In this document: positions 17,946 to 25,642 of the stretch, piece by piece | Layout of the letters: each line of letters begins with the position of its first letter | Numbering within the stretch: position 1 is the first letter of the stretch | Assembly: GCA_963704295.1 (NCBI GenBank) | Contig: OY969884.1 | Coordinates: 2,170,001 to 2,234,000 of the forward strand | Direction: 5' to 3' | Length of the DNA stretch: 64,000 nt | DNA from: JACCVL01 sp963704295 | GTDB lineage: Bacteria; Actinomycetota; Actinomycetes; Propionibacteriales; Nocardioidaceae | Notes under the pieces: generated by a model | The model's database searches: none | The model's input: only the letters and a program-made list of their open reading frames with translations | Told to the model about the DNA's origin: nothing | Translations under genes and position numbers: made by a program

Positions 17946-18849
17946 ACCGTCCACCAAGCAGGGGGTGCGCCTGCTGTGGCCGGCCCTCGCCATGCCCGGC
18001 ATCGTCTGGCTGGCGCTGCTGTTCGTCGGCCCGCTCTACGTCGTGGTGGCCATCGTCTTCGGCCAGGTGGACCCGGTCTTCCGGACCGCGGTGCCGGTGT
18101 GGAACCCCCTGGCCTGGGACTTCACCCAGTTCCGGTTCGTGCTCGAGCGGATCGTCGGGGAGGGTGCCTTCTTCGGGCCTGCGCTCTGGCGCACCGCCGT
18201 CTACGTCCTCGTCGCGAGCTCGCTGTGCCTGGTGATCGCCTATCCGGTGGCCTACTACACAGCGCGTTACGCCGGTCGCCGCAAGGCACTGCTGCTCACG
18301 CTGCTGATCGCGCCGTTCTGGATCTCCTACATGATGCGGATGCTGGCCTGGGTGAACCTGCTGCAGGACGACGGCCTGGTCAACCAGGCGCTGTCGCTCG
18401 GCGGGCTCTTCCCCGGTGACGTGGACTGGCTGAACGGGCGCGGGTCCACCGTGATCCTGGGGCTGGTCTACGGCTACGTGCCGTACATGATCCTGCCGCT
18501 GTTCGCCGGTCTGGACCGGATCTCCTCGGCCGTGCTCGAAGCGGCCCGGGATCTGGGGGCGAGCAGGTGGGAGGCGTTCCGCCGGGTCACCCTGCCGCTG
18601 TCCCGCCCGGCGATCATCGCCGGCGTCCTGCTGACCTGCCTGCCCATGCTCGGCGACTACTTCACCAACGACCTGCTGTCCGCGTCGCCGCAGACGTCGA
18701 TGGCCGGCAACCTGATCAACAACAGCGTGCAGACTCCCGGCCAGACCGGACAGGCCGGAGCGCTGGTGCTGCTGGTGCTGCTCGTGGCCCTCGTCCCGAT
18801 GTTGCTCTACGTCCGCAGCACCCGGGACACGGCCGGGATGCGGTCATGA
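17938..18849 (+). CDS. ABC transporter permease, PotB-like
   Basis: A 303-residue inner-membrane permease with about six hydrophobic segments. The cytoplasmic EAA loop that docks to the ATPase is EAARDLGASRWEAFRRVTLP. GTG 17938 overlaps the binding-protein stop by 8 bases and has AGGAG upstream. Its own TGA overlaps the next permease start (ATGA), which points to translational coupling within one operon. Confidence 0.93.
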   Translation: MPEPSTKQGVRLLWPALAMPGIVWLALLFVGPLYVVVAIVFGQVDPVFRTAVPVWNPLAWDFTQFRFVLERIVGEGAFFGPALWRTAVYVLVASSLCLVIAYPVAYYTARYAGRRKALLLTLLIAPFWISYMMRMLAWVNLLQDDGLVNQALSLGGLFPGDVDWLNGRGSTVILGLVYGYVPYMILPLFAGLDRISSAVLEAARDLGASRWEAFRRVTLPLSRPAIIAGVLLTCLPMLGDYFTNDLLSASPQTSMAGNLINNSVQTPGQTGQAGALVLLVLLVALVPMLLYVRSTRDTAGMRS

Positions 18850-19721
18850 CGCGCCGGTTGCGAGCAGGTGGCCACGGGTCGCGACACACGCTGCTCGCGG
18901 GGATCACGGCGCTGTACCTGCTGTGGTCGCTGCTGCCGGTGCTGATCGCGGTGCTGTTCTCCTTCAACGACAGCCGATCCCGCACCAGCTGGCAGGGGTT
19001 CTCGATGCGCTGGTACTACGGCGACCCCGAGCGGTCGGTGTGGTTCGACGACAGCCTGCACACCGCCCTGGTGCACACCCTGCGGCTGGGCGTCCTCACC
19101 ACCTTGATCGTGGTCCCGCTCGGTGTCGCGCTCGCCCTCGGCCTGGACCGGTGGCGCGGACGGCTGCCCGCCGGTGCGAACGTGGCCGTGCTGCTGTCGT
19201 TCGTGCTGCCGGAGACGCTGCTGGCGGTGGCGCTGCTGTTCGTCGTCACGACGCTGGTGACGCCGCTCCAGCTGGGGCTGTCCGCCCAGGTCGCGGGGCT
19301 GATCACGTTCCAGCTGTCCTATCCGGTGATCATCGTCCGCAGCCGGCTGCTCACCATCGGCACCCAGTACGAGGAGGCGGCGGTCGACCTCGGGGCGTCA
19401 CCGCTGGGTGCGGTCCGCCGGGTGCTGCTGCCGATGCTCGCGCCGGCCATCCTGGCCAGCGCGGTGCTGGTGTTCGCCGACGTGATCGACGACTTCGTGA
19501 TCGTCCGCTACCTGTCGGGCGACGCGTCCACCGAGCCGACCTCGGTGAAGATCTACAACAGCGCCCGGGCCGCCCCGACCCCGGCGCTGAACGCCCTCGC
19601 GTCCTTGATGCTGGCCGCGTCGCTGCTGGCGATCGTGGTCGGGTTCGCCGTCTACCGGCTGCTCACCCGGGGTGAGCGTGGCGGCTCGCGGGGCCTGGAC
19701 GCGTTCACCGGAGAGGTGTGA
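18846..19721 (+). CDS. ABC transporter permease, PotC-like
   Basis: A 291-residue permease, partner of the preceding PotB-like protein. The EAA loop is EEAAVDLGASPLGAVRRVLL. The first membrane segment is ALYLLWSLLPVLIAVLFSF, followed by the FNDSR motif typical of PotC-type subunits. Start ATG overlaps the previous stop by four bases. The Rieske oxygenase gene begins five bases after its stop. Confidence 0.93.
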   Translation: MTRRLRAGGHGSRHTLLAGITALYLLWSLLPVLIAVLFSFNDSRSRTSWQGFSMRWYYGDPERSVWFDDSLHTALVHTLRLGVLTTLIVVPLGVALALGLDRWRGRLPAGANVAVLLSFVLPETLLAVALLFVVTTLVTPLQLGLSAQVAGLITFQLSYPVIIVRSRLLTIGTQYEEAAVDLGASPLGAVRRVLLPMLAPAILASAVLVFADVIDDFVIVRYLSGDASTEPTSVKIYNSARAAPTPALNALASLMLAASLLAIVVGFAVYRLLTRGERGGSRGLDAFTGEV

Positions 19722-19726
19722 GACCG

Positions 19727-20926
19727 ATGTCCATCCAGTCCACCGACCAGCCCACGGGACCGTTCTCGCGGACGACGCCCGGGCCGAGGCCGGCACCGGC
19801 CGCTCTCGAACGCGCCGGACTCACCGCCGCGCTGGCGCCGTTCGGCCAGAGCCGGATGCTGCCCCGGGCCGCGTACACCCACCCCGAGGTCCTCGACTGG
19901 GAACGGCGCGAGGTGTTCGGCCGCTGGGCCTGTCTCGGCCGGGCCGCGGACCTCGCCGACGCCGGTGCCCAGTGCGCCTACCGCAGCGGCGGTGAGAGCG
20001 TGCTCCTGGTCCGCGGTGACGACGGGGAGCTGCGCGGCTTCGCGAACGTCTGCCGGCACCGGGGGCACGAGCTGCTGCCGGTGGACGGCACGGCGTCGGC
20101 GCGCAGCATCGTGTGCCCCTACCACGCCTGGTCCTACCGGCTCGACGGCTCACTGCAGGCGGCGCCGGGCTTCCGCGACCTGCCCGGCTTCGACCCGGCG
20201 GCGCACGGGCTGGTCGAGCTGCCGGTGCACGACTGGCACGGCTGGCTGTTCGTGGACACGTCCGGGTCGGCCGGGCCGTTCGCCGACCACGTCGGCTCGC
20301 TCGAGCAGGTGGTGGGGCCGTACGAGCTGGAGCGACTGGTGTTCGGCCCGCCGCACAGCTACGACGTCGCGGCGAACTGGAAGGTCGTCATCGAGAACTA
20401 CCAGGAGTGCTACCACTGCGCGATGATCCACCCCGAGCTGTGCCGGGTGACGCCGCCGAAGAGCGGTGACGACCTGGTCGCGGAAGGGGCCTGGGTCGGC
20501 GGCTGGATGGACTTGCGCGAGTCGGCGGAGACCATGTCACTGGACGGGCACAGCCGCGGAGCGGTGATCGCCACCCTCGGCGAGCACGAGCGCCGGACGG
20601 TGATGTACCTGGCGGTGCTGCCCAACCTGCTGGTCAGCCTGCACCCCGACTACGTGATGGTGCACCACCTGACACCGCTGGCGCCGGACCGCACCCGGAT
20701 CTCGTGCGCCTGGGGTTTTCCCGCCGAGGTGGCGGCGGCCGCGGACTTCGACCCGTCGTACGCCGTCGACTTCTGGGACCTCACCAACCGGCAGGACTGG
20801 GCGGCCTGTGAGTCCGTGCAGCGCGGGCTGCGCTCCCGGCACTGGCGGCCGGGACCGCTGGCCCCCGAGGAGACCGGGGTCTACCACTTCGTTAGCTACA
20901 TGGCCCGCCGCTACCTCGACGGCTGA
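19727..20926 (+). CDS. Rieske oxygenase alpha subunit, GbcA/CntA-like
   Basis: A 399-residue ring-hydroxylase-type oxygenase. The [2Fe-2S] Rieske motif is C109-x-H111 (CRHRGH) and C130-x2-H133 (CPYHAW). The mononuclear iron site is seen in ENYQECYHCAMIH, with His230 and His235, and probably Asp357 in NRQDWAACE. The residue between the two centres is Glu227, where classical aromatic dioxygenases carry Asp; Glu is known here in carnitine and glycine-betaine type monooxygenases. Its place as the last gene of an amine-importer operon fits N-demethylation or C-N cleavage of a quaternary or methylated amine. No reductase partner is encoded in the window. ATG 19727 is preceded by GGAGAGG; GTG 19718 is an alternative. 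Confidence 0.88.
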   Translation: MSIQSTDQPTGPFSRTTPGPRPAPAALERAGLTAALAPFGQSRMLPRAAYTHPEVLDWERREVFGRWACLGRAADLADAGAQCAYRSGGESVLLVRGDDGELRGFANVCRHRGHELLPVDGTASARSIVCPYHAWSYRLDGSLQAAPGFRDLPGFDPAAHGLVELPVHDWHGWLFVDTSGSAGPFADHVGSLEQVVGPYELERLVFGPPHSYDVAANWKVVIENYQECYHCAMIHPELCRVTPPKSGDDLVAEGAWVGGWMDLRESAETMSLDGHSRGAVIATLGEHERRTVMYLAVLPNLLVSLHPDYVMVHHLTPLAPDRTRISCAWGFPAEVAAAADFDPSYAVDFWDLTNRQDWAACESVQRGLRSRHWRPGPLAPEETGVYHFVSYMARRYLDG

Positions 20927-20938
20927 GCGGACCGAGGC

Positions 20939-21265
20939 TCAGACCGGGTCGGTCTCGGCCGGGCCGAAGACGACCAGCACGTCGAGGTCGTCGGTGACGT
21001 CGTGGAACCGGTGCTCCTCGTATGCCGGCACGAAGAGCACCGACCCCGCCGACACGTCCACGGTCTCGCCACCACCGGTGAAGCGGCCCCGACCGGACAC
21101 CACGACGTAGACCTCGTCCTCACGGTGCGGGCGCTGGTCATCCACGCCACCGGCTGCGATGACGTACGAGCCGGCGCTGAGCGCGCGGACGCGGAGGAAC
21201 TCGTCGTAGGCACCGGGGCCGTAACCGTCCCGCGCGCGCCGCCCGGCGCCGGTGAGATGCCGCAT
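20939..21265 (-). CDS. Cupin-domain protein
   Basis: A 108-residue single-domain cupin. Metal-site motifs are DDQRPHREDEVYVVVSGRGRF, core PHREDEVYVV, and AGSVLFVPAYEEHRFHDV with a likely His ligand. Small cupins bind metal and may be isomerases, dioxygenases or ligand-sensing domains; the specific role is unknown. It is convergent with the Rieske gene, 12 bases apart. ATG 21265 is chosen as start. Confidence 0.8.
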   Translation of the reverse strand: MRHLTGAGRRARDGYGPGAYDEFLRVRALSAGSYVIAAGGVDDQRPHREDEVYVVVSGRGRFTGGGETVDVSAGSVLFVPAYEEHRFHDVTDDLDVLVVFGPAETDPV

Positions 21266-21322
21266 CTGCGCATTCCACCATGCCTGGTGCAACCGCCGGC
21301 CGGGTTGGCGCGTCCTACTGGT

Positions 21323-21490
21323 GTGTCCGGCGTCCTGGCCGGCCGTCACCCGAGACGAGGCGTCGTGCTCGCTGTGCTTGCCGCCGTGCTGCTCCCGTTC
21401 GTGCTGCTCGGACTGGTCCTGGCGCTGGCTGCGCTCGAGGACGGGCTGGAGACGGGCGACACGGGGGACCCGGTTCCGGACCTCGACTGA
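21323..21490 (+). CDS. Possible small single-pass membrane protein
   Basis: A 55-residue reading frame with one strong hydrophobic segment (VLAVLAAVLLPFVLLGLVLALA) of 22 residues; the centre is LLPFVLLGLVLAL. An acidic tail DGLETGDTGDPVPDLD follows. It ends 48 bases before the antiporter start and fills an otherwise empty gap. The GTG start at 21323 has no clear ribosome site, and GTG 21359 is possible. Support is only composition and position. Confidence 0.4.
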   Translation: MSGVLAGRHPRRGVVLAVLAAVLLPFVLLGLVLALAALEDGLETGDTGDPVPDLD

Positions 21491-21538
21491 CGCCTCCCCG
21501 GCCGAACCGGGCGATTGCCGCCGGGGGAGACTCTGCAC

Positions 21539-23407
21539 GTGGAGATCGCTCTCACCGTGCTGCTTCTCGCGGCTGCCGTGACCGCGGTGAGCTCCCTTGC
21601 CGGGCGGTTCTCGGTCTCGGCGCCGCTGCTGCACGTGATCATCGGTATCGCGGTGTCCTTCCTGAGCTTCGTGCCGGACATCGAGCTGGACCCGGACGTC
21701 GTCCTGCTCGGGCTGCTGCCGCCCCTGCTGTACTCGGCGGCGATCCGCACCTCGCTGGTGGACTTCACCCGCAACAAGCGGCCGATCGGGCTGCTGTCGG
21801 TCGGTCTCGTGGTGTTCACCACGGTCGGCATCGGGCTGCTGACGTACGCGCTGCTGCCGGTGCCGCTGGCGGCGGCCATGGCGCTCGGGGCGGTCGTGGC
21901 ACCGCCGGACGCCGTGGCAGCCACCGCCATCGCGCGCCGGGTCGGCATGCCGCGCAGGGTCGTCACCATCCTCGAGGGGGAGAGCCTGGTCAACGACGCC
22001 ACCGCGCTGGTCTGCCTGCGGGTGGCGATCGTGGCCATCACCGGCAGCGTGTCCACCGGGGACGTGGCGGTCGAGTTCGCGCTGTCCGCCGGCGGTGGAC
22101 TGGCCATCGGCCTGGCGGTCGGCTGGCTCGTGTCGCTGATCCGGCGACGGGTGACCGATCCGGTCACCGACGGCGTGCTCTCGCTGCTCACCCCGTGGCT
22201 GGCCTACCTCCCGGCCGAGGAGGTGCACGCCTCCGGGGTGCTGGCCGTGGTCGTCGCCGGTCTGCTGCTCGGGCATCGGTCGCCGCTCATCCAGGAGGGC
22301 GCCTCCCGGATCTTCGAGCGCACGATCTGGTCGGCCGTGCAGTTCCTGCTCGAGGGCCTGGTCTTCCTGCTCATCGGCCTGCAGCTGCGGGGCATCCTCG
22401 ACGACCTGGAGACCGGCGAGATCGGGATCCGGCGGACCCTGCTGGTGGGAGCCGCGGTGCTGGTCTGGGTGATCGTGCTCCGGCTGGTGTGGGTGTTCCC
22501 CGCGACGTACCTGCCCCGGCTCATCCCCCGCATCCGCAGCGCCGACCCGAATCCGCCCTGGCAGGTGCCCATGCTCGTCACGTGGGCGGCGATGCGCGGC
22601 GTGGTCTCACTCGCGGCGGTGTTCCTGCTGCCGGACGAGACGCCGCTGCGCGAGGCGCTGGTCCTGATCGCCTTCATCGTGGTGGTCGGAACCCTGCTGC
22701 TGAACGGTCTGACGCTGCCGTGGATGGTCCGGCGGCTGGGGCTGTCCGGGCCCGACCCCGCCGAGGACCACCTGCAGGAGGCCGGCGTACTGCAGCGCGC
22801 CTCCACCCGCGGCATCCAGGCGCTGGAGGAGGCGCTCACCGGCGACGAGCCCGAGCAGGTGGTGCAGCGGCTCCGGCAGCGCTCGCTCGAGCGAGCCGAG
22901 TCGGCGTGGGAGCGGCTGGGCAACACCGCGGAGCCGCCGAGCCGGGTGTACGCCCGGCTGCGGGAGGTCATGCTGGACGCGGAGCGGGCCGAGGTGGTCC
23001 GGATCCGCGACGAGGGGCTGGTGGCCCACGACGTGCTCCGCGACGTGATGCTGGTGCTCGACCTGGAGGAGAGCATGGTGGAACGCGCCCAGGGCTCGGC
23101 CTCGGAGGACCGGGACACCGAGCTGGTCACCCCGCTGCCCGCCACCGGTGCGCCGTGCGAGCACCTGCGGGAGCGGGCGGCGCTCCCGGCGCCGGAGACC
23201 CCGCAGGGGTGCGCCGAGTGCCTGCGAGACGGGACCGAGTGGGTGCATCTGCGGCTGTGCATCAGCTGCGGACACGTCGGGTGCTGTGACTCCTCCCCGC
23301 AGCGGCATGCCGAGGCGCACTACCGGCGGAGCGGGCATCCGGTGATCCGGAGCTTCGAGACCGGTGAGGCCTGGCGCTGGTGCTTCGTCGACGAGCTCCT
23401 CGGCTGA
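21539..23407 (+). CDS. CPA1-family Na+/H+ antiporter with C-terminal UBP zinc finger
   Basis: A 622-residue membrane antiporter. The first 400 or so residues hold about a dozen membrane segments with the CPA1 motifs GAVVAPPDAVAATAI and ILEGESLVNDATALV, the region expected to carry the ion-binding acidic residues. The cytoplasmic tail contains charged helices and ends in a UBP-type zinc finger: CEHL, CAEC, CISCGHVGCC, HAEAHYRRSGHPV. In eukaryotes this finger binds ubiquitin tails; its role in bacteria is unclear. GTG 21539 has GGGGGAGA eight bases upstream. Confidence 0.9.
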   Translation: MEIALTVLLLAAAVTAVSSLAGRFSVSAPLLHVIIGIAVSFLSFVPDIELDPDVVLLGLLPPLLYSAAIRTSLVDFTRNKRPIGLLSVGLVVFTTVGIGLLTYALLPVPLAAAMALGAVVAPPDAVAATAIARRVGMPRRVVTILEGESLVNDATALVCLRVAIVAITGSVSTGDVAVEFALSAGGGLAIGLAVGWLVSLIRRRVTDPVTDGVLSLLTPWLAYLPAEEVHASGVLAVVVAGLLLGHRSPLIQEGASRIFERTIWSAVQFLLEGLVFLLIGLQLRGILDDLETGEIGIRRTLLVGAAVLVWVIVLRLVWVFPATYLPRLIPRIRSADPNPPWQVPMLVTWAAMRGVVSLAAVFLLPDETPLREALVLIAFIVVVGTLLLNGLTLPWMVRRLGLSGPDPAEDHLQEAGVLQRASTRGIQALEEALTGDEPEQVVQRLRQRSLERAESAWERLGNTAEPPSRVYARLREVMLDAERAEVVRIRDEGLVAHDVLRDVMLVLDLEESMVERAQGSASEDRDTELVTPLPATGAPCEHLRERAALPAPETPQGCAECLRDGTEWVHLRLCISCGHVGCCDSSPQRHAEAHYRRSGHPVIRSFETGEAWRWCFVDELLG

Positions 23408-23409
23408 TC

Positions 23410-24477
23410 TCAACCCGGGGGGGTGCTGACGGAGAGGACGGCGCGGGTGCCCGGGTACTCGGTCTGGGTCCACAGCCGGTCCGCCTCCGGGTCGTACGCC
23501 AGGTCCTCCGGTCCGACCGGGAGCGCGTCGGGGTGCCGGGCGAACGGACCGCCGGCCGGCCCCGTCCACAGCTGACCACGCCGGCGCCGGCCGCGACTGG
23601 CGGAGATCACGTATCTGCCGCGGACGCGGACCGCCCCCTGCATGCTTGCGATGCCGGTGCGCAGCACCTCGGCCGCCCGGTCGGGAGCGGGCAGTCCGGA
23701 GTCGGGGTCGATGGTCCAGCGCGCCAGCCGGGCGTCCCGGCCCCGCCGGTCGTACTCCCCGGCGACCAGCGAGAGCCCGTCCGGGTCGGTGCGGTCCAGG
23801 GACAGGAACGACCAGCGCAGCGGGGTCGCGTCGCCCTCACCGGTGCCGCTCCAGGAAGCCGACTGGGGCAGTACGTGCCGGACTCCGTGGTCGGACGGCA
23901 CCCCGGGACCGAGCCGGATCAGGTCGGTCAGGTCGAAGACCCGAACCCCGTGCCTGGTGTCGGCCACCAGCAGCCGCCGCCCCAGCCACACCAGGCCGCC
24001 GGCGTGCACCCGGACCGGCCGGTGCCGGACCGCGCCCGACCACTGCTCCCGGTAGGGCTCGACCAGCAGGACGTGGACGTACCGCGGCCCGTCCGGGCCG
24101 CCGGCCAGGTCGACGACCGTCACCCGGGACGCCTGGTCCGACCGCCCGTGCAGCTTGGCGTACCAGCCGGCCAGCAGCACCCGGCCGGCGGCCTCGACCG
24201 GCCCGGCGTCGGCCGAGAGAGTCAGGCCCTGCGGCCACCACACCTCGTCCCGCTGGTCCGCGGCGTCCCAGCCGAAGCCGGTGGCGTGCGGGTCGGCAGC
24301 CGTGGACCCGGCCGAGCCGCCCGGAGGCGGCAGCCACCGAGCCTGCCGTCCCTGCGCGTCGTCGGCGCGGACGTCGTCCAGCAGGCCGCGCATACCCACC
24401 CGGTCGCCGAGCTGGTCGGCGACGATCCGGCCGAGCCCGTTGTCGGCGTTCGGGCGCAGCCGCATGCCGCCGGTCAT
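23410..24477 (-). CDS. Hypothetical protein, probable beta-propeller
   Basis: A 355-residue protein not assigned to a family with confidence. It is rich in short Trp/Gly/Asp motifs spaced like propeller blades, for example WWPQGLTLSADAG, LLVADTRHGVRVFDL and EDLAYDPEADRLWTQTEYPG. No signal peptide is visible, although similar actinobacterial proteins are often secreted. It follows the pterin dehydratase gene by eight bases on the same strand and converges on the antiporter gene. Starts at 24477 or 24465 are both possible. Confidence 0.65.
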   Translation of the reverse strand: MTGGMRLRPNADNGLGRIVADQLGDRVGMRGLLDDVRADDAQGRQARWLPPPGGSAGSTAADPHATGFGWDAADQRDEVWWPQGLTLSADAGPVEAAGRVLLAGWYAKLHGRSDQASRVTVVDLAGGPDGPRYVHVLLVEPYREQWSGAVRHRPVRVHAGGLVWLGRRLLVADTRHGVRVFDLTDLIRLGPGVPSDHGVRHVLPQSASWSGTGEGDATPLRWSFLSLDRTDPDGLSLVAGEYDRRGRDARLARWTIDPDSGLPAPDRAAEVLRTGIASMQGAVRVRGRYVISASRGRRRRGQLWTGPAGGPFARHPDALPVGPEDLAYDPEADRLWTQTEYPGTRAVLSVSTPPG

Positions 24478-24485
24478 CGCGACGG

Positions 24486-24782
24486 TCAGGTGCCCATCTC
24501 GTGCACCGCGGCGTCGATCGCCCCGGCCAGGTCGACGTCCTTGGCGGTGATGCCGCCGGCGGAGTGCGTGGACAGTCGGAAGGTCACCGTCGTCCAGCGG
24601 ATGTCGATGTCCGGGTGGTGGTCCCGCTCCTCGGCGGCACGCGCCACCTGCACCACGAGGTTGACCCCGCGCAGGAACGACGGTGCCTGCACGGATCGCT
24701 CCAGCGCGTTGTCCCGCACCTCCCAGTGCGGGCGCTCGGCCATCGCGGCGTGCAGGTCGTGGTCGCTGAGGATGTCGGCCAT
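24486..24782 (-). CDS. phhB: 4a-hydroxytetrahydrobiopterin dehydratase
   Basis: A 98-residue protein of normal family length. The catalytic histidine motif is ERDHHPDIDIRWTTVTFRL, core HHPDIDI, followed by THSAGGITAKDVDLA. The enzyme recycles pterin by dehydrating 4a-hydroxytetrahydrobiopterin. No pterin-dependent hydroxylase is encoded nearby, so its partner is elsewhere or the family member acts in another role, such as molybdopterin or folate chemistry. It precedes the propeller-like gene in a small operon. Confidence 0.92.
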   Translation of the reverse strand: MADILSDHDLHAAMAERPHWEVRDNALERSVQAPSFLRGVNLVVQVARAAEERDHHPDIDIRWTTVTFRLSTHSAGGITAKDVDLAGAIDAAVHEMGT

Positions 24783-24835
24783 GCCCCGAACGTAGCGGGC
24801 CGCGCCCGGTCGGTCAGCAGCGCGGCGGCAGTTGG

Positions 24836-25603
24836 TCAGGCCGGCTCGGAACGGCTGTCCCGGCGGCCGATCTTCGCGCCAAGCCAGACCAGCGGGTCGT
24901 ACTTGCGGTCCACGACCCGCTCCTTCATCGGGATGATCGCGTTGTCGGTGATCTTGATCCCCTCCGGACAGACCTCGGTGCAGCACTTGGTGATGTTGCA
25001 CATCCCGAGTCCGGCGGCGCCCTGGGCCAGCTGCCGGCGGTCGTGGGTGTCCAGCGGGTGCATGTCCAGCTCGGCGTACCGGAGGAAGAACCGCGGCCCG
25101 GCGAAGGCCGGCTTGTTGTCCTCGTGGTCCCGGATGACGTGGCAGGTGTCCTGACACAGGAAGCACTCGATGCACTTGCGGAACTCCTGGCCTCGCTCCA
25201 CGTCGACCTGCATCATCCGGCGCTTGCCGTCAGCGTCCGCCGGGCCGGGCGCGAAGGCCGGCAGCTCGCGGGCCTTCTCGTAGTTGTAGGAGACGTCGGT
25301 CACCAGGTCGCGCACGATCGGGAACGTCCGCATCGGGGTGACGGTGATCTGCTCGGACGGGTCGAAGTCCGCCAGCCGGGTCATGCACATCAGCCGCGGA
25401 CGCCCGTTGATCTCCGCCGAGCAGGAGCCGCACTTGCCCGCCTTGCAGTTCCACCGCACCGCCAGGTCGCCGGCCTGGGTGGCCTGCACCCGGTGGATCG
25501 CGTCCAGGACGACCTCGCCCTCCTCCACCGAGACGGTGAAGTCCCGCAGCTCGCCACCGCTGCGGTCACCCCGCCAGATCCGCAACGTCAGGTCGTAGGC
25601 CAT
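24836..25603 (-). CDS. sdhB: Succinate dehydrogenase iron-sulfur subunit
   Basis: A 255-residue electron-transfer subunit. The N-terminal [2Fe-2S] cluster motif is CKAGKCGSC with a later Cys in LMCMTR. The [4Fe-4S]/[3Fe-4S] ligands are CIECFLCQDTC and CNITKCCTEVCPEG. It passes electrons from the flavoprotein to the membrane anchor. It is the third gene of the minus-strand operon sdhC-sdhA-sdhB, 39 bases behind sdhA. Confidence 0.95.
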   Translation of the reverse strand: MAYDLTLRIWRGDRSGGELRDFTVSVEEGEVVLDAIHRVQATQAGDLAVRWNCKAGKCGSCSAEINGRPRLMCMTRLADFDPSEQITVTPMRTFPIVRDLVTDVSYNYEKARELPAFAPGPADADGKRRMMQVDVERGQEFRKCIECFLCQDTCHVIRDHEDNKPAFAGPRFFLRYAELDMHPLDTHDRRQLAQGAAGLGMCNITKCCTEVCPEGIKITDNAIIPMKERVVDRKYDPLVWLGAKIGRRDSRSEPA

Positions 25604-25642
25604 CTCGGGTGTCCTCTCGTCTGCTGCTCGGGTCGGTCGGCT

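Noticed and set aside
20939..22276. Long upstream extension of the cupin gene
   Set aside because: Only the last 108 codons match a cupin. The extension is Arg/Gln/His-rich and lies antisense to the antiporter gene; ATG 21265 is a natural start.
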